In this document: positions 32,319-47,821 of the stretch, in pieces | How the letters are laid out: every line of letters starts with the position of its first letter | How positions within the stretch are numbered: the stretch's first letter is position 1 | NCBI GenBank assembly: GCA_963693365.1 | Contig: CAVNZM010000017.1 | Location: 868,001 to 932,000 of the forward strand | Source of the DNA: Amoebidium appalachense | Taxonomy: Eukaryota; Ichthyosporea | DNA length: 64,000 nucleotides | Direction of reading: 5' to 3' | Position numbers and translations under genes: made by a program | Notes under the pieces: model-generated | The model's database searches: none | Told to the model about the DNA's origin: nothing | What the model saw: the letters and a program-made list of their open reading frames with translations, nothing else

Positions 32319-33659
32319 CTAATAAGGAAATTTGCTATAGTCGCCCGAACCTTTGGGGTATGCTTGGGGGGAGGGCTGAGGGGTCACGGGTGCAGAGGAA
32401 GGGTGCACGAATGGGTAGTGGGGGAAGGAGGGGGAAGGTGGGGGGATGAATGCGGAGGGAGCAGAGGGGGCAAAGGGGTCGAATGCATTCCCGGTTTGCG
32501 CAAAAGGATTAGTCACACTGTAGGCCGGAGGGGGGAGGAGTCCTTCGATGAGTGTGGCTTGGGGGGCTTGGGGTGGCGGGGAAGAGATGAGCCTGATGCG
32601 GTGTGTCTTTAACTGTGTCTTCTTCTCTTCGTAGTGTGCTTTAACCGCCGAGTATTTCGCACTCACCGCGCTCTCGTTTCTCTCCAACCACGCCAGCCCC
32701 GCCTGCAGGTGTGTGTATGTTTCCTCCGTGCGTCTCAGACTGTCCTTCACCTGCTTGGCCACCACAATATCCGTTACCATGCTGTTGAACATCATGTCAA
32801 TGAAGGGCGACATGGAACGAACGAGGTTCGGGTCTATGGGTTGAATCTCCGAAACGTAACTCTTAGCCTGCAAAACCTCCGCCGCTGCCCCTTGCAGTGT
32901 CTGTGCAGCCCCCCTCAAAAACTGATGTTTTCTCCTGTCTACCATGACGTTCCCCATCCCAGGGTTACGTCCCGGAGGGCCACCGCGACGCCTAGCGCTC
33001 ATGGCAACATCGACCGCACACAAACGCGACGCTTGTTGAAGCAACTGCACCGCTTTGGCGCACTCCTGTGTTCCCTTCCGAAGGTGTTTCAGCGCGTTTT
33101 CGTGTGTTTCCTTACGTTTTTTGTTCTTCTCCAGTTCGGGTTTGAGAGATTTCACCTCTGCTTGAAGCTGCTTCTCGTAGCTGTCTCCTGCCCCAGCCGG
33201 CCCGTCGAAAACACGCAAAAGGAGGTTCTTCTGTTGCTCCTTTAACCCCTTAAGTGCAGCCTCGTCGGAGTAGACACGAGAGAGCGTGTTTGTTACTTCT
33301 CGCAACTCGCTCTGGCATCTCTCCATCTCACCCACTTTGACTCCATGAAGTTCCATGTTCCTTTGTGTCCGATCCTGGTTCTTGGCGATCTTGTCGTCTA
33401 GCGTCCCTGTCACCCTCGAAAGGAAGCGTGACACACCTCTCTTCTCAAGCGTTTCTATCTTTCCCTGGCTCCTATAGGCCTCTCTCTTGTGGTTTTCAGC
33501 CTGTGTTTTCAGTTGCTTGAGCTCCGCTTCAAGTTTTGCCTTATGCGATTCATAACGTTTCTTTGTAGAATCTATGTTCAAGCTCTCTAGCCTTACGACT
33601 TCGGAACCTAGGCGTGCCCATTCTTGGGCGTCCTCGGCCCGAACAAATGAGTTAGCCAT
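32319..33659 (-). CDS. Intronless coiled-coil protein with NPF/DPF/PPxY tail, unknown function
   Basis: The single exon encodes 446 residues; ATG at 33659-33657 (MANSFVRAEDAQEW). Residues about 10-200 are charged, heptad-like and low in Pro/Gly, so a long coiled coil is likely. A Gly/Arg stretch (ARRRGGPPGRNPG) follows, then a second helical part (about 240-360). The last 80 residues are Pro/Ser/Ala-rich and contain PPPAY, TNPF and DPF, which in other proteins bind WW domains, EH domains and the AP-2 appendage. That suggests membrane trafficking or endocytosis, by inference only. I do not recognise the family. Unlike its neighbours it has no intron. Inverted CCAAT boxes lie upstream at 33844-33848 and 34241-34245. 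Confidence 0.8.
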   Translation of the reverse strand: MANSFVRAEDAQEWARLGSEVVRLESLNIDSTKKRYESHKAKLEAELKQLKTQAENHKREAYRSQGKIETLEKRGVSRFLSRVTGTLDDKIAKNQDRTQRNMELHGVKVGEMERCQSELREVTNTLSRVYSDEAALKGLKEQQKNLLLRVFDGPAGAGDSYEKQLQAEVKSLKPELEKNKKRKETHENALKHLRKGTQECAKAVQLLQQASRLCAVDVAMSARRRGGPPGRNPGMGNVMVDRRKHQFLRGAAQTLQGAAAEVLQAKSYVSEIQPIDPNLVRSMSPFIDMMFNSMVTDIVVAKQVKDSLRRTEETYTHLQAGLAWLERNESAVSAKYSAVKAHYEEKKTQLKTHRIRLISSPPPQAPQATLIEGLLPPPAYSVTNPFAQTGNAFDPFAPSAPSAFIPPPSPSFPHYPFVHPSSAPVTPQPSPQAYPKGSGDYSKFPY

Positions 33660-36566
<2,907 letters not shown>

Positions 36567-36804
36567 GAATCTGCCCTTTAGGCTACCCACTAGGCTACAC
36601 CACCCAAAACCTAAGCACCGCGCGACATTCTGATCGCCATTATGTAAACGGCAGCCTCTGTGGCTGTGCACCGAATATCCGGGTCAGGGCACAAAACACT
36701 CTGCAGCAGCAACAACACATCGTCAGGGAAAGAATTCCACCTTTTTGCCTCACCGGGAGAGTGTGTTCCGTGAATGTAGAGAAAGAACTTAGAGCCTCTC
36801 CGTG
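36567..36804 (-). pseudogene. Truncated copy of the 3' end of the protein kinase gene
   Basis: Matches 42367-42603 at a constant offset of 5,800 bases with about a dozen mismatches and no visible gap. It covers the last 60 or so codons of the kinase (from FFLYIHGTHSPGE to MSRGA, stop TAG) and 50 bases of 3' flank. The frame is still open; one clear change is Asp to Val near residue 305. The copy ends abruptly in a G-rich tract, so the catalytic domain is missing. It is a gene fragment from a local duplication. Confidence 0.9.
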
Positions 36805-36998
36805 CCTTTTAATGTAATGTAGCTCAGAAGAACAAGGGGGAGAGGAGAGGGGGGGGGGGGGGGGAGAGGGGGGGGGGGGGGGAGGAGGGGGGAAGGGCAG
36901 AGACTGGTCTCCTGCCCTTTTCTTCTCCTGGGCCCCGGAGAGATTTCGATATTAACCGAGCCAGAAGAATGATTATTTAGCTCCCCCCCCCCCCCCCC

Positions 36999-37038
<40 letters not shown>

Positions 37039-37842
37039 CCCCTCCCCCCTCCCCCCCCTGGTGCCCCCCCACCCCACCCCCTCCTGGTGCCCCACCGGTT
37101 GAAAAATTAGGATTCAGTAAGAGTTTCGGTGCAGCATCATCTACACTCGTGTGTATGTGGCGTGGCGCCCACATGGGTATGTATGTATAAGTCAATAACA
37201 TGTTGTTCGGTATTTAACCTATGCTCGGGTCAACGACGAGCAAACAAGTGATTGCTTGCAGCGATTGGCAGTGATTCGCCTCACCATGATGACATATCCA
37301 TGTATATATGCATGGTGTCCATGTGTGTGTGTATGGTACACGCAGACAGTCTGGGATACGTGCCGAGACTGACTTGTCACATGTGCCAAGATGTGCTGGT
37401 GAGTATAATCCCCTCCTCCCCCACCCCGTGCACCCCCCTGCCCCCCTGCACCCACCCTCCTCCCCCTCCTTTGAAGATCCGGACTAATTTATCGGTAATG
37501 ACATTCTATTGCACAACCACGGTAGTAATACATCACGTGCACAGTGCGATTGTGTACGAATAGTATTCTATTTCTGGGACAGACAGGTTGAGAACCCCCA
37601 TTATGTGGAGTGAAGCTTGATTTTTCCGGCCGGGCCCAGGCGGGGGGAGGGGGGTGAGGGGGGGGGGGGAGAAGGGAGGGGGAAGCCGGGGGGATATGAC
37701 GATATAAAACGCTAAGTGCTACCCTGAGTGCAGTTTGACCTGCTGGAAGACTAATTGGTCAGGAAGCAATGTCGATAATAAATGCAGTTTAGATTAGCAA
37801 GACTCAAAAGCTACTGTTAAGTGGTTTGCAGGGGGGGGCTGG

Positions 37843-37884
<42 letters not shown>

Positions 37885-38132
37885 GGGGGAAGGGGAGGGG
37901 GAGGGGAGGGGGGGCAAGGGGGGGGGGGGGGGGAAGGGGGGAAGGGGAGGGGAGGGGGGGGGGGGGGGGGGGAAGGGGAGAAAGGGTTTTGGTCTAGAAA
38001 CTCTTTCGGCCGTAGGTTTCATAACCTCATTTGTTCCCCCCTCCCCCCGCCCCCCCCCCCCCCCCCCGGTACCTGGGGGGTGGGGGGGGGACTCCGCCGG
38101 GGGGGGGGGGGGGGGGGAGGGGGCAAAAAGGG

Positions 38133-38168
<36 letters not shown>

Positions 38169-38399
38169 CGGGCGCATGCGCAGGAGCGCCGGCGGCTGTG
38201 CACTGCGTGACACTAGGGCCTGTTGTGTTTTCAGATTGCGGCTGTGGAATTTATAATATAGATGTTCGGGTGTGTTTTGGCTCTTTGATTACGTCACAGT
38301 TTTTCCGACCTGGCTGATTTGTTCTCGCCTCTGATCTTCGTTCGTTCGCACGCGTACGCGTGTGCCTGCGCGTGCACATACACACACACACACACACAT

Positions 38400-38479
<80 letters not shown>

Positions 38480-38504
38480 GCACTGTGACACACACGTGCA
38501 CTGT

Positions 38505-38578
<74 letters not shown>

Positions 38579-40012
38579 ATAACACACGAACAAAAAACCT
38601 ACACGTGCAACTACACACAGATCTAAACTGTTACACATTAATTGTAATATTCTCGCACAACTTGATGCATGGGTGAGCGTGGGCCATGCAAACGGTTACA
38701 ATCTCTATTATAAGTTTAGCTAGTTAGTCTAGAGTCTGTCGGGACACACATGCACTAACCTTTTTCTGAGGTAACATTACAATGTCATACCTAAGCAAAC
38801 GCTTCCGTTTGCTTTTCAAAGATCTTTATAAGCCAATCAGAAGGGAAATATATGAAGTCTTGAACATTTTTTTACTCGTGCAGATGGTCTTCTCTCCGCT
38901 CCCCCCCCTCCCCCCTCCCCCTCCCTCCCCCCTCCCCCCCCCCCCCCCCCCCCCCGGCCCCCACACACACACGTACGTACGTGCGTGCGTGACGTACTCA
39001 CGCAGACGTGAGCACCTGTATGCAGCACGGTGAGCACGGTATACATAATCAGTTGCCCCCTGTCTAGCTATAGGCTTAGCGACTAACTAACATCACGCGG
39101 CGGGGAGCTGGGGTGGAGGGGCGGGGGGCCCTGGGGGGGGGGGGGGGAGGGGGGGGGGGGGGCATATGCCGGGGGGGGGGGGGGAAGAGGGAGGGGGGGG
39201 GGGGAGCTCGAGGGGCGCCCCCTCCCTTTCCCCCCCAACCCCTACCGCCCTCTCCCCCCCTTCCCCCCCCCCCCCCCCCCCCCCCCTTTCCCCGCCTCTG
39301 TGAGGTGAAACGGGATAAAACATAGAATAAAAATACCATATGCAAGTCATGTTATACTGAGAGCCGGATCGTCTGGGACAGTAGGATTCCCGACTCCCGA
39401 GTCGGATCTAGATCCAATCACTATTACCAACCAGGGCTGCGCGAGCATACCATTGAAGCATACCTCGAATCCATAAACTTCTTTGCAATTGGAGGGCAGG
39501 GTCACGGCCTTCGTGTTTCGTGTTTCTCTTTCTGACTCTTTTCAAGTGGTTGAGCAATGAGCTGATTCATTGATGTACTGCAAGCCCAATAAAAGCTGTA
39601 TGCTCAGAAAAGAACAAAGAAGTACTTAATATATTTATAATATCCAGCTTGATGCTTCGTTTACTAACTCGAAGCCCCAACATATGGATGCACCGTTGAA
39701 CATTATGGGCCACATGTATGCTATTTGAAATTTTTGATTGACTGCCAGATTTTCTGAAAAAACGTCCCTGTGTCGTTGCCATGGTGGCGCCGGCGCTGCA
39801 GCCTGTGCCAGGCAGCTGCAGGGCATGCGCATGCGCAGCCGCTGACTGGGGCCTAGCAACTTTTTTTTTCTTGGTCAGGTACACACAGGTGTTTGCGAAC
39901 GCACACACCCAAGGCAGTCACCGTATCATGCCATTGAAAACACTTTCCGGCTCTGACAGTTTGGGTCAACTCGGAATATGCATATGATTATGACAGACTG
40001 GGTCCCGCGAAC

Positions 40013-40049
<37 letters not shown>

Positions 40050-40083
40050 ATGTGTGTGTGTGTGTGTGTGTGAGTGTGTGTGT

Positions 40084-40149
<66 letters not shown>

Positions 40150-40524
40150 ATGTGCGTGTGTGTGTGTGTGTGTGTGTGCGTGCCAGGTGTTTGTGTTTGT
40201 GTGTGCGGGCGTGTGTGTACATGTGTGTGTGTGCACATGTGTGTGTGTGTGTGCGTGTGTGTGTGTGTACATGCATGTGCACTTGTGTATTGGTGTTTGT
40301 GCGTGTATTTGTGTGTGCGTGTATTTGCGTGTGCGTGTATTTGTGTGTGCGTGTATTTGTGTGTGCGTATATTTGTGTGTGCGTGTATGTGTGTGTGCGT
40401 GTATTTGTGTGTGCGTAAGTGTACACATGTGTGTGGGGGTGTGTGTCATGTATACAATGTCTATGACAGATAGAGGGTGTGTATCGATATCTGTATGTGC
40501 CTGACTGTGTGTAGTAAGGCCCGC

Positions 40525-40548
40525 AGGCGCGCCCCCGCCAGGGGGCGC
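40525..40548. other. GC-rich perfect hairpin
   Basis: The 10-base arms GCGCGCCCCC and GGGGGCGCGC are separated by GCCA, between a GT-rich region and AT-rich unique sequence. The spacing suits a stable stem-loop in RNA or a cruciform. No gene context is visible. Confidence 0.8.
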
Positions 40549-40869
40549 GCAGAACCATGAACTTTCTAGTTAAAACTATAGCATAAAAGCATAAAATGTT
40601 CTCGATGTGTATCATTAGTTTCGGCTTGTGCAAATGCAGGCGAATTTGAAGGGGGGGGGGGGGGGGAGGGGGAAGTAGTAAATATCGAGGTCCCCCGTTG
40701 TACCCCCCCCCCCCTCCCCCCCCCCCCCCCTTCACCCCAAGGTAGCCGCAGGGGTTGGTGTGTCTCCTCCCCCCGAGTTGGTGGTGGGTCCCCCCCCCTC
40801 CCCCCCTCCCCCTGTGCGCGGCGTGATCATGGCTAGAGTCTTTTTTCCACCCACCAAAGCTTGTATTCG

Positions 40870-41890
<1,021 letters not shown>

Positions 41891-41901
41891 CCCCCCCCCC
41901 C

Positions 41902-41933
<32 letters not shown>

Positions 41934-42410
41934 ATAACTATTCCCCCCCGCCCCGTTTCAAAATTAGGGATATCCCTTGCTATGTTTGGCACAGAAGGAG
42001 GAAAGTTTGGCTCGGCCACTTGTTGTGGGCATCTCACAGACAGGTAGGACCGGCATGGCTGTTACTTGAAAAAATGTGCTGCCTTTAAAAAAAAAAAAAA
42101 GGAGTCTGCTAGTTTTCGGTAGCATAGATGACAATATTGCTGGTATGTATGGGGCAGGAGGCGGAAATCTCTTCCGTGTGTTCTTTATTTCGTTGCATAT
42201 TTACATCTACCAAGTGGTTCACCTCATCTTGGACAAGAGTTACTTTACACATACGACTCATAGCTATTTACACGGGAAACAACTCTTTAGATCTCTCTAT
42301 GATAATAAAATTAAAGACAGCAGCTTCAATACTTACATTCCGTAACCCATATGCCAATACCACCGTGAATCCGCCCTTTAGGCTACCCACTAGGCTACAC
42401 CACCCAAAAC

Positions 42411-43361
42411 CTAAGCACCGCGCGACATTCTGATCGCCATTATGTAATCAGCAGCCTCTGTGGCCGTGCACCGAATATCCGGGTCAGGGCACAACACACT
42501 CTGCAGCAGCAACAAAACATCGTCAGGGAACGAATTCCACCTCTTTGCCTCACCGGGAGAGTGCGTCCCGTGAATGTAAAGAAAGAACTCAGAGTCTCCG
42601 GTGACTGCTCTAGCCCAAGGAAATCTTCCAGTGATGAGAGAATAAAGAACGATACCGGCTGACCAAACGTCGGCCTTTGCAAGATCACAGCACACGTTCA
42701 CCAAAACCTCGGGTGCAATGTATGGGATGGTACCCGACGCTTTGCTCGCAGCCGCGCCGTCGCCCAAACGTGCCGCGAAGCCGAAATCGATCAACTGGAG
42801 GAACCTTCTCGATTCATCCAAAACACAGTTCTCTCCCTTCACGTCGCGGTGTGCGTAACCGAGTGAGTGCAGATGTGCAAGCCCACGGAAGATTTGCTCA
42901 GCGTAAGAGAGGGCAGTGTCGATAGGGAGGCCGGTGTCGGGAGGAATAGCGTCCAAAAGATCCCCACCCTCCGAATATTCAACAACGAAAACAACGTCTT
43001 CGTTTGACTGAAATGCGTCGTAGAGGCGTGCGATTTGCGGGTGTGGGTGCTGGCTGATTACCGAGTGGATTTTCTCCTCGCGGTAGAGCGCGTGTGCGTT
43101 TTTGTCCGTGATTCTAACTCGTTTGACTGCGACTTTTTCACCTGTGCGCATATCTACTGCAAGATCAATCTTTCCAGAGGAGCCTGAGGCAATATCGTTC
43201 CTTAGCACTTTGTAGTTTTTCATACCGCTGTGTTTGTGGGTGTGGTGTGCTTTGAGACATGTTGTGGGGCAAAAAGATGTGGCAGCGGGCTTGAGTTGTT
43301 TCAAAGCAGCCATGCGGTTGGCAACGCATGCCGGCACAAACTCCGACAACTTGTGCTGCAT
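42411..43361 (-). CDS. Intronless Ser/Thr protein kinase, CAMK-like
   Basis: 316 residues, single exon, ATG 43361-43359. The kinase domain starts near residue 50. Motifs: glycine-rich loop SGSSGKIDLAVD (59-70), VAVK with Lys80, helix C REEK (94-97), HRDVKGEN 171-178 (catalytic Asp173), DFG 192-194, GTIPYIAPEV 210-219 and DVWSAGIVLYSLITGRFPW 231-249. All catalytic residues are present, so it should be active. The activation-loop and APE-helix wording resembles CAMK-group kinases (CHK1/KIN/TSSK types); I cannot name the subfamily. The 46 residues before the domain are unique; a later start at Met17 or Met47 is possible. Lacks introns. A fragment of its 3' end is copied at 36567-36804. Confidence 0.9.
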   Translation of the reverse strand: MQHKLSEFVPACVANRMAALKQLKPAATSFCPTTCLKAHHTHKHSGMKNYKVLRNDIASGSSGKIDLAVDMRTGEKVAVKRVRITDKNAHALYREEKIHSVISQHPHPQIARLYDAFQSNEDVVFVVEYSEGGDLLDAIPPDTGLPIDTALSYAEQIFRGLAHLHSLGYAHRDVKGENCVLDESRRFLQLIDFGFAARLGDGAAASKASGTIPYIAPEVLVNVCCDLAKADVWSAGIVLYSLITGRFPWARAVTGDSEFFLYIHGTHSPGEAKRWNSFPDDVLLLLQSVLCPDPDIRCTATEAADYIMAIRMSRGA

Positions 43362-43623
43362 TTTGGGTGTGTATAATAATGAACTGAACGCTTTTAAAAA
43401 AGTATATTGTTCGTGTCTATGCTTAGCTACTCAGCTATTTTGTATACATGCTATAACGTTTGTTTAGTTTAAATGCTTGTGTCTATGTTTAACTACTTAA
43501 GCTACTATGTATGTATTTCTTTGGGTGCTGTGTTTCGCAGTAGTGACTGCAACCCGGAAAGGGGTGTTGAATGAGCGATAGACTGGGCTTTTCCAAATAT
43601 ATATACTTTTCGGAAGTGTACAG

Positions 43624-43980
43624 TCAGCCAATCATCGCGTTTGTTCAATGGACCAATCAGCGCATTCTAAACAAGCAGATTGGAATGTGTTCGCATTCTA
43701 TAAACACCGGCTACATTCCGCTGCGTCCTGGCGTCCATTCATTTTCCAAACCACTTTACCGCTGTAATGTAATAAAGAGTTTATTTTAAAAAAATAACAG
43801 TAAAAAATGCTCTAGCATTTTTTGTGTTTTTTTCCTATTAGTGGCTTTGAGTACTTGTAGTCGCCAGAACGACGATTCAGAGTCTGCGTCCCTTGGGTAG
43901 CTTTTATCCGCTCTGGTATGCTGGTTTTTCTAAGAACCAATCAACAAACAGACTCGCACAGGGACGTGCTTTCTACCAAT
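43624..43980. promoter_or_regulatory. Cluster of four CCAAT boxes upstream of the kinase gene
   Basis: CCAAT occurs at 43624-43628, 43649-43653, 43937-43941 and 43976-43980, each within a CCAATCA context, 260-620 bases before the kinase ATG. The same CCAATCA motif occurs in the BLOC1S6/STT3 intergenic region, and inverted near the coiled-coil gene, which suggests a common promoter element in this genome. A TATA box is not obvious. Confidence 0.5.
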
Positions 43981-45592
43981 CAATTACAGTTACTGAACAA
44001 TTATGGAACGCAGCTACTGGCCCAGTCTGGCCGGCCTGGCCGCCTGTTCCCCGCGCTCGAACATGAGTGACAGGTGGTTATTGTAGGCATTTTTTGTATA
44101 GATGTATGGTTTCACTGTGTTTTAAGGTATGTGTTGTGTGTTTCGTAGTGCGTTTGTTGGTGTACAAGATAGTGTTTCGTATAAACCAGCTATGCTATAA
44201 GGTGCTCAGCCAAGGAGTAGTTACATCAAAAGGAGGTGAGACCTGGGGAGCTCGAGGCCATGGGCCATTCACCACACCTCCCTAGCTGCTGACGGTTTAA
44301 AGTGCAATTGACACACCCTAATGGACTAGCGCCAAGTCCCTGCCCCAGGCGTCCTTATAGCTATGCGTGCTGGTAGTGCCTGATGTATGGCTAGTGCTTA
44401 CCCCTGAAAGCACGAACGAAAACCAGAGATGTACACCGTGTGTGTGTGCGTCGCCAAACTGTGCGGGTGTCTAATGTACAGTCGATGAGGAAAAGGCATT
44501 CGTCTACATTATGATGGTGCATTCCGAACATTCTATTTGCCACGAGAAAAGTTTAAAACTTCTCATGACTAATATCAGTCTGTGAGTCAGCGCCGCCGCG
44601 TGAGCGTGGGCCCAGGGGCCAGGGGTTGCCCGGTTTTGGCCCCCTTAATCGTTTTACCTCAAATGGGTATCGTATTGTCGGAAAGTCTTGTTCATATTGG
44701 TGGGGTCCTTTTCAATGTAGACCTGTGTGAACCCCGTATTGTTTGTACTTTCAGATACTGTTTTCGTATAAACTTTCGCTTTATTAATATTATGAAACCC
44801 CGAGAGAGAAAACAGGGCTTCGTATTCTGCTGTTCGAGCACAAGAAATACCAACAGACCACTTTTTTTTTTTTTGAAATCATTCATTTTTACACGCTTGA
44901 AGCCTATATAGTTGTTACGAACGGTGAATACGGCACCTCACAGGGCTACAATATTGGCCCCTGTGCGATTCGTAAAGCAAACCATTTGCGTGGGCCGCTG
45001 CGTGCCCCTAGGCAGCCAATCAAGATCGGCTCCATTGAACGGATGAAAGGTGCTTAGGGATGGGGGGCTGGTGAGAAAGAAGAACAGGTGGACAGAAGTG
45101 CGAGTGGTGGAATTGTAAGAAGGGGGAGGAGGAGGCCCGCCGGTGGAGAGGGAAGAAGAGAGGCGAGGGGCAGAGGAGGGGGGGGGGGGGGGGGGGGGGG
45201 AGACTCGCAAATAGAACGGCACGCGATTTGCGAGTCGCGAGTCTCGTGCTGTTCTATTTGCTAAGAAATTGCATTCTTTCAGATCACTATGTAATTCAAT
45301 ATCTAATACCTTATTGGTCAAAATACGCATTCCATAAATATTGGAAGATTCACAGGTTTGGCGTACAGAACAATTCTTCATGGAGATTGTGACAGAGATT
45401 TCGTAGAGGAATGAATAGAACACTCTAGTTACAAAGGCAAACGTAGAAGTAAAACCCATGAAACTAGAAACCTAAACCCTTAAAGAACAAACCAGTAAAC
45501 CCAAAACGGTTGTGTGTGCGGTGTTTTTTGGTGTTGTATATGTACGTGTGGGTGTGTATGTATGGTGTACATGTAGTTCGCCTGGCCGGACT

Positions 45593-45626
<34 letters not shown>

Positions 45627-45757
45627 GAAGGGGGAAGGGGGGGGGAAGGGGGGGGGGGGGGAGGGCGGGGGGATGGATTGATAATTAAGTACGCAGTACT
45701 ATCCGCGATGGCAACACATGTCAGGCACAGAAATTATGCATTTTAGGCAGATTTGCT

Positions 45758-45818
<61 letters not shown>

Positions 45819-46585
45819 CTCGAGTACTCAGTGCAGATGCATGACAAACCAAGTCCTTTGGGTGGGCGGGTGGGCGGGCGGGCGGGCGGACGGGGAGGGA
45901 GGAGGAGAGGAGAGGGGAGGGGGGGGGGGGGGGGGGGCAGAGTATGCAGTAGCAGTGCATTACGGGTCACAACTTTCAGGCAGTGGGGATGCAAGATAAA
46001 CAGGTTTCGGTGTGTGTGTGTGTGTGTGTGTTGGGGGGTGGGGGTGGGGTGGGGGGAGGAGGGGGGGGAGGGGGGGGAGGGGGATCGGGGGCAGGAGGGA
46101 AGGGGAAGGGGGAGGGGGGGAATGAGAGAGAGAAAAAAAAACCCCCTTTGAAAAAAGGGGAGGGGGGGGGGGGGGGGACGGGCAAAAAGGGCGCAGAGTG
46201 GAGTATGCATTACCGATGCGCTATGGGCAACGGAGTGCAGGCACTGAGGATGCAGCAGAGGCAGATTTCATCATTGGGGAGAAGGGGTGGGGGGTTGAAG
46301 AATGGGGCTGGTGGGGAAGATAAGGGCTTAAGGGTGGGGAGTCGGAGTGGGGTGGGCGTGGGGGGCGGGGGGTAGGGGGGAGGAGGGAGAGGTGTTGGGG
46401 GATCAGGTATTCTTCCAAGTGTCTTCCTCAAATGTCCAATATGCAAAAGAGGGGGAAATTCAGAAGGGGAGGTCCGAGCTTGTGTATGTGGACAGAAGGT
46501 GTTGTTTACGGTGGTTGTGGGGCAGGGGGGGGGGGGGGGGGGGGGGGGGAGGGAGACTCTGAGGGTCTAGAGGTGTGACTATTGA
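43981..46585. other. Intergenic between kinase promoter and LINE
   Basis: 43981-45180 is unique sequence without a convincing gene; a minus-strand frame of 173 residues (45459-44938) shows no motif. 45206-45266 is a foldback. 45593-45665, 45760-45818 and 45919-45937 are G runs separated by short related cassettes (see findings), continuing to 46550. Confidence 0.55.
45206..45267. repeat. Imperfect inverted repeat (foldback)
   Basis: GCAAATAGAACGGCACG (45206-45222) pairs with CGTGCTGTTCTATTTGC (reverse complement with one mismatch). The loop itself contains ATTTGCGAGTC, which can pair with the GACTCGCAAAT at the left edge, so two alternative stems are possible. Confidence 0.75.
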
Positions 46586-46895
46586 GAGGGTGTAATAAAA
46601 GTTTTTTTTTTATTTTATCACGTTTTGTTCCCGGAGGCCTTTTCAGGCCCTCTAGGGAAACTACCGTCTACCACACAGCACCGACAGTACACTAGTTAAG
46701 GTGCTATCTATGAGTTCAGCTAAGCTAAACCATCCTTCACAACCTAACTATAAGTACACACTTTGCCCAGGGCAGCCACGCCGGCAGGAGGCTCCAGTCC
46801 TCCCCTCCATTCAAAAACCTAGCAATAAACGTTAACCGAGGGCTCTCATTGGTCGATCTACAGTATTGGGAAGTCCTAGGTGTTGTGTATAATAT

Positions 46896-47816
46896 TTACG
46901 GTGGGTATGGGTGGATGATGGGGTGTGGTGGTGGTGGTGGTGGGGGGTTGCTGCCTAACATTATGTGTTGGTGTACGTATGTTGTGGCGATGTTTTTGTG
47001 GACTAAAAGGTGGGTTTTACAGGGCACACCGGGTCTGTGGGTGTTCCGGCATTCAGAACAGGCCGGCCGGGTGTGTGTGGGGGGTGTATTTGTTGGTTTT
47101 TTGGGTTTTTGGAGAGCCATACTTTTCTTTCTACGGGTGGTGGGTATATGGTGGTGTTTTTGCATTTTAGGGTGGGTGGGGGGGAGTGTTGTGTTCCGTG
47201 GGTGCCAAATTTTTGCAAAGAAAAAGGATTGCAACTCTACTGTGATTTTTCCTAAGATGGCCCGGGTGGTGGTCTTGGTGGTGCCGGTGGCTGCAAGTAG
47301 TGGGCCCACCGATCGTGGGCAGAATCCCCGTTCGACCCACTTGGTGTCTTCGGGGTCAGGTGGGTCACCGTTGCCTCCTATCCAGTTTATCCATGCACAT
47401 TGGTCTACCACCGTGGCTGCCGTATGGTGGTGCTGTGCCGTGGGGGTGTTTGGATGACGAGTGTGCAGGACGTTGTGGATGCAGGCTGTGATGGCGGTGG
47501 TCAGGGTGGGGACTTCCCCGGCATGGGCCGGGCAGGCCCAGAGGTGGGTGGTGGTCTCAGGGTGCTGGCTGCACCGGGGGCATGTGGGCTGTGTAACGAC
47601 GGTGGGGTGATCTCGGTGTAGCCGTGCCATGGTAGGCAGGGTGCCCATGGCCAGGGACAGGCTACGAGTGTTTCCTCTGACTGCCCCGATGGTTGCCTGT
47701 GTGGGCCCCTTGTTGAGCTTGAGGGGGTTCCGTTCGGCTGGGAGCAGTCTGGGGTCGGCTAGTATGGACATAGCCTTGGTCTTGCCGGCCATGTCGGTGA
47801 GGAAGTCCTTGTTCAA
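46896..47816 (-). CDS. LINE C-terminal zinc-finger region
   Basis: Starts NKDFLTDMAGKTKAMSILAD and contains NTRSLSLAMGTLPTMARLH. A CPRCSQHPETTTHLWACPAH finger (CxxC, then H and C) follows, typical of the segment after RNase H in several LINE clades. The last 120 residues are Pro/His/Thr-rich with a CSECRNTHRPGVPC motif. The 3' untranslated part is 46602-46895. Confidence 0.75.
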   Translation of the reverse strand: MNKDFLTDMAGKTKAMSILADPRLLPAERNPLKLNKGPTQATIGAVRGNTRSLSLAMGTLPTMARLHRDHPTVVTQPTCPRCSQHPETTTHLWACPAHAGEVPTLTTAITACIHNVLHTRHPNTPTAQHHHTAATVVDQCAWINWIGGNGDPPDPEDTKWVERGFCPRSVGPLLAATGTTKTTTRAILGKITVELQSFFFAKIWHPRNTTLPPTHPKMQKHHHIPTTRRKKSMALQKPKKPTNTPPTHTRPACSECRNTHRPGVPCKTHLLVHKNIATTYVHQHIMLGSNPPPPPPPHPIIHPYPP

Positions 47817-47821
47817 CCGGT

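Noticed and set aside
39567-39908. 113-residue minus-strand frame
   Set aside because: No recognisable motif; a short frame in ordinary unique DNA is expected by chance.
44938-45459. 173-residue minus-strand frame
   Set aside because: Contains a proline run from a G tract and crosses the foldback; no family resemblance.
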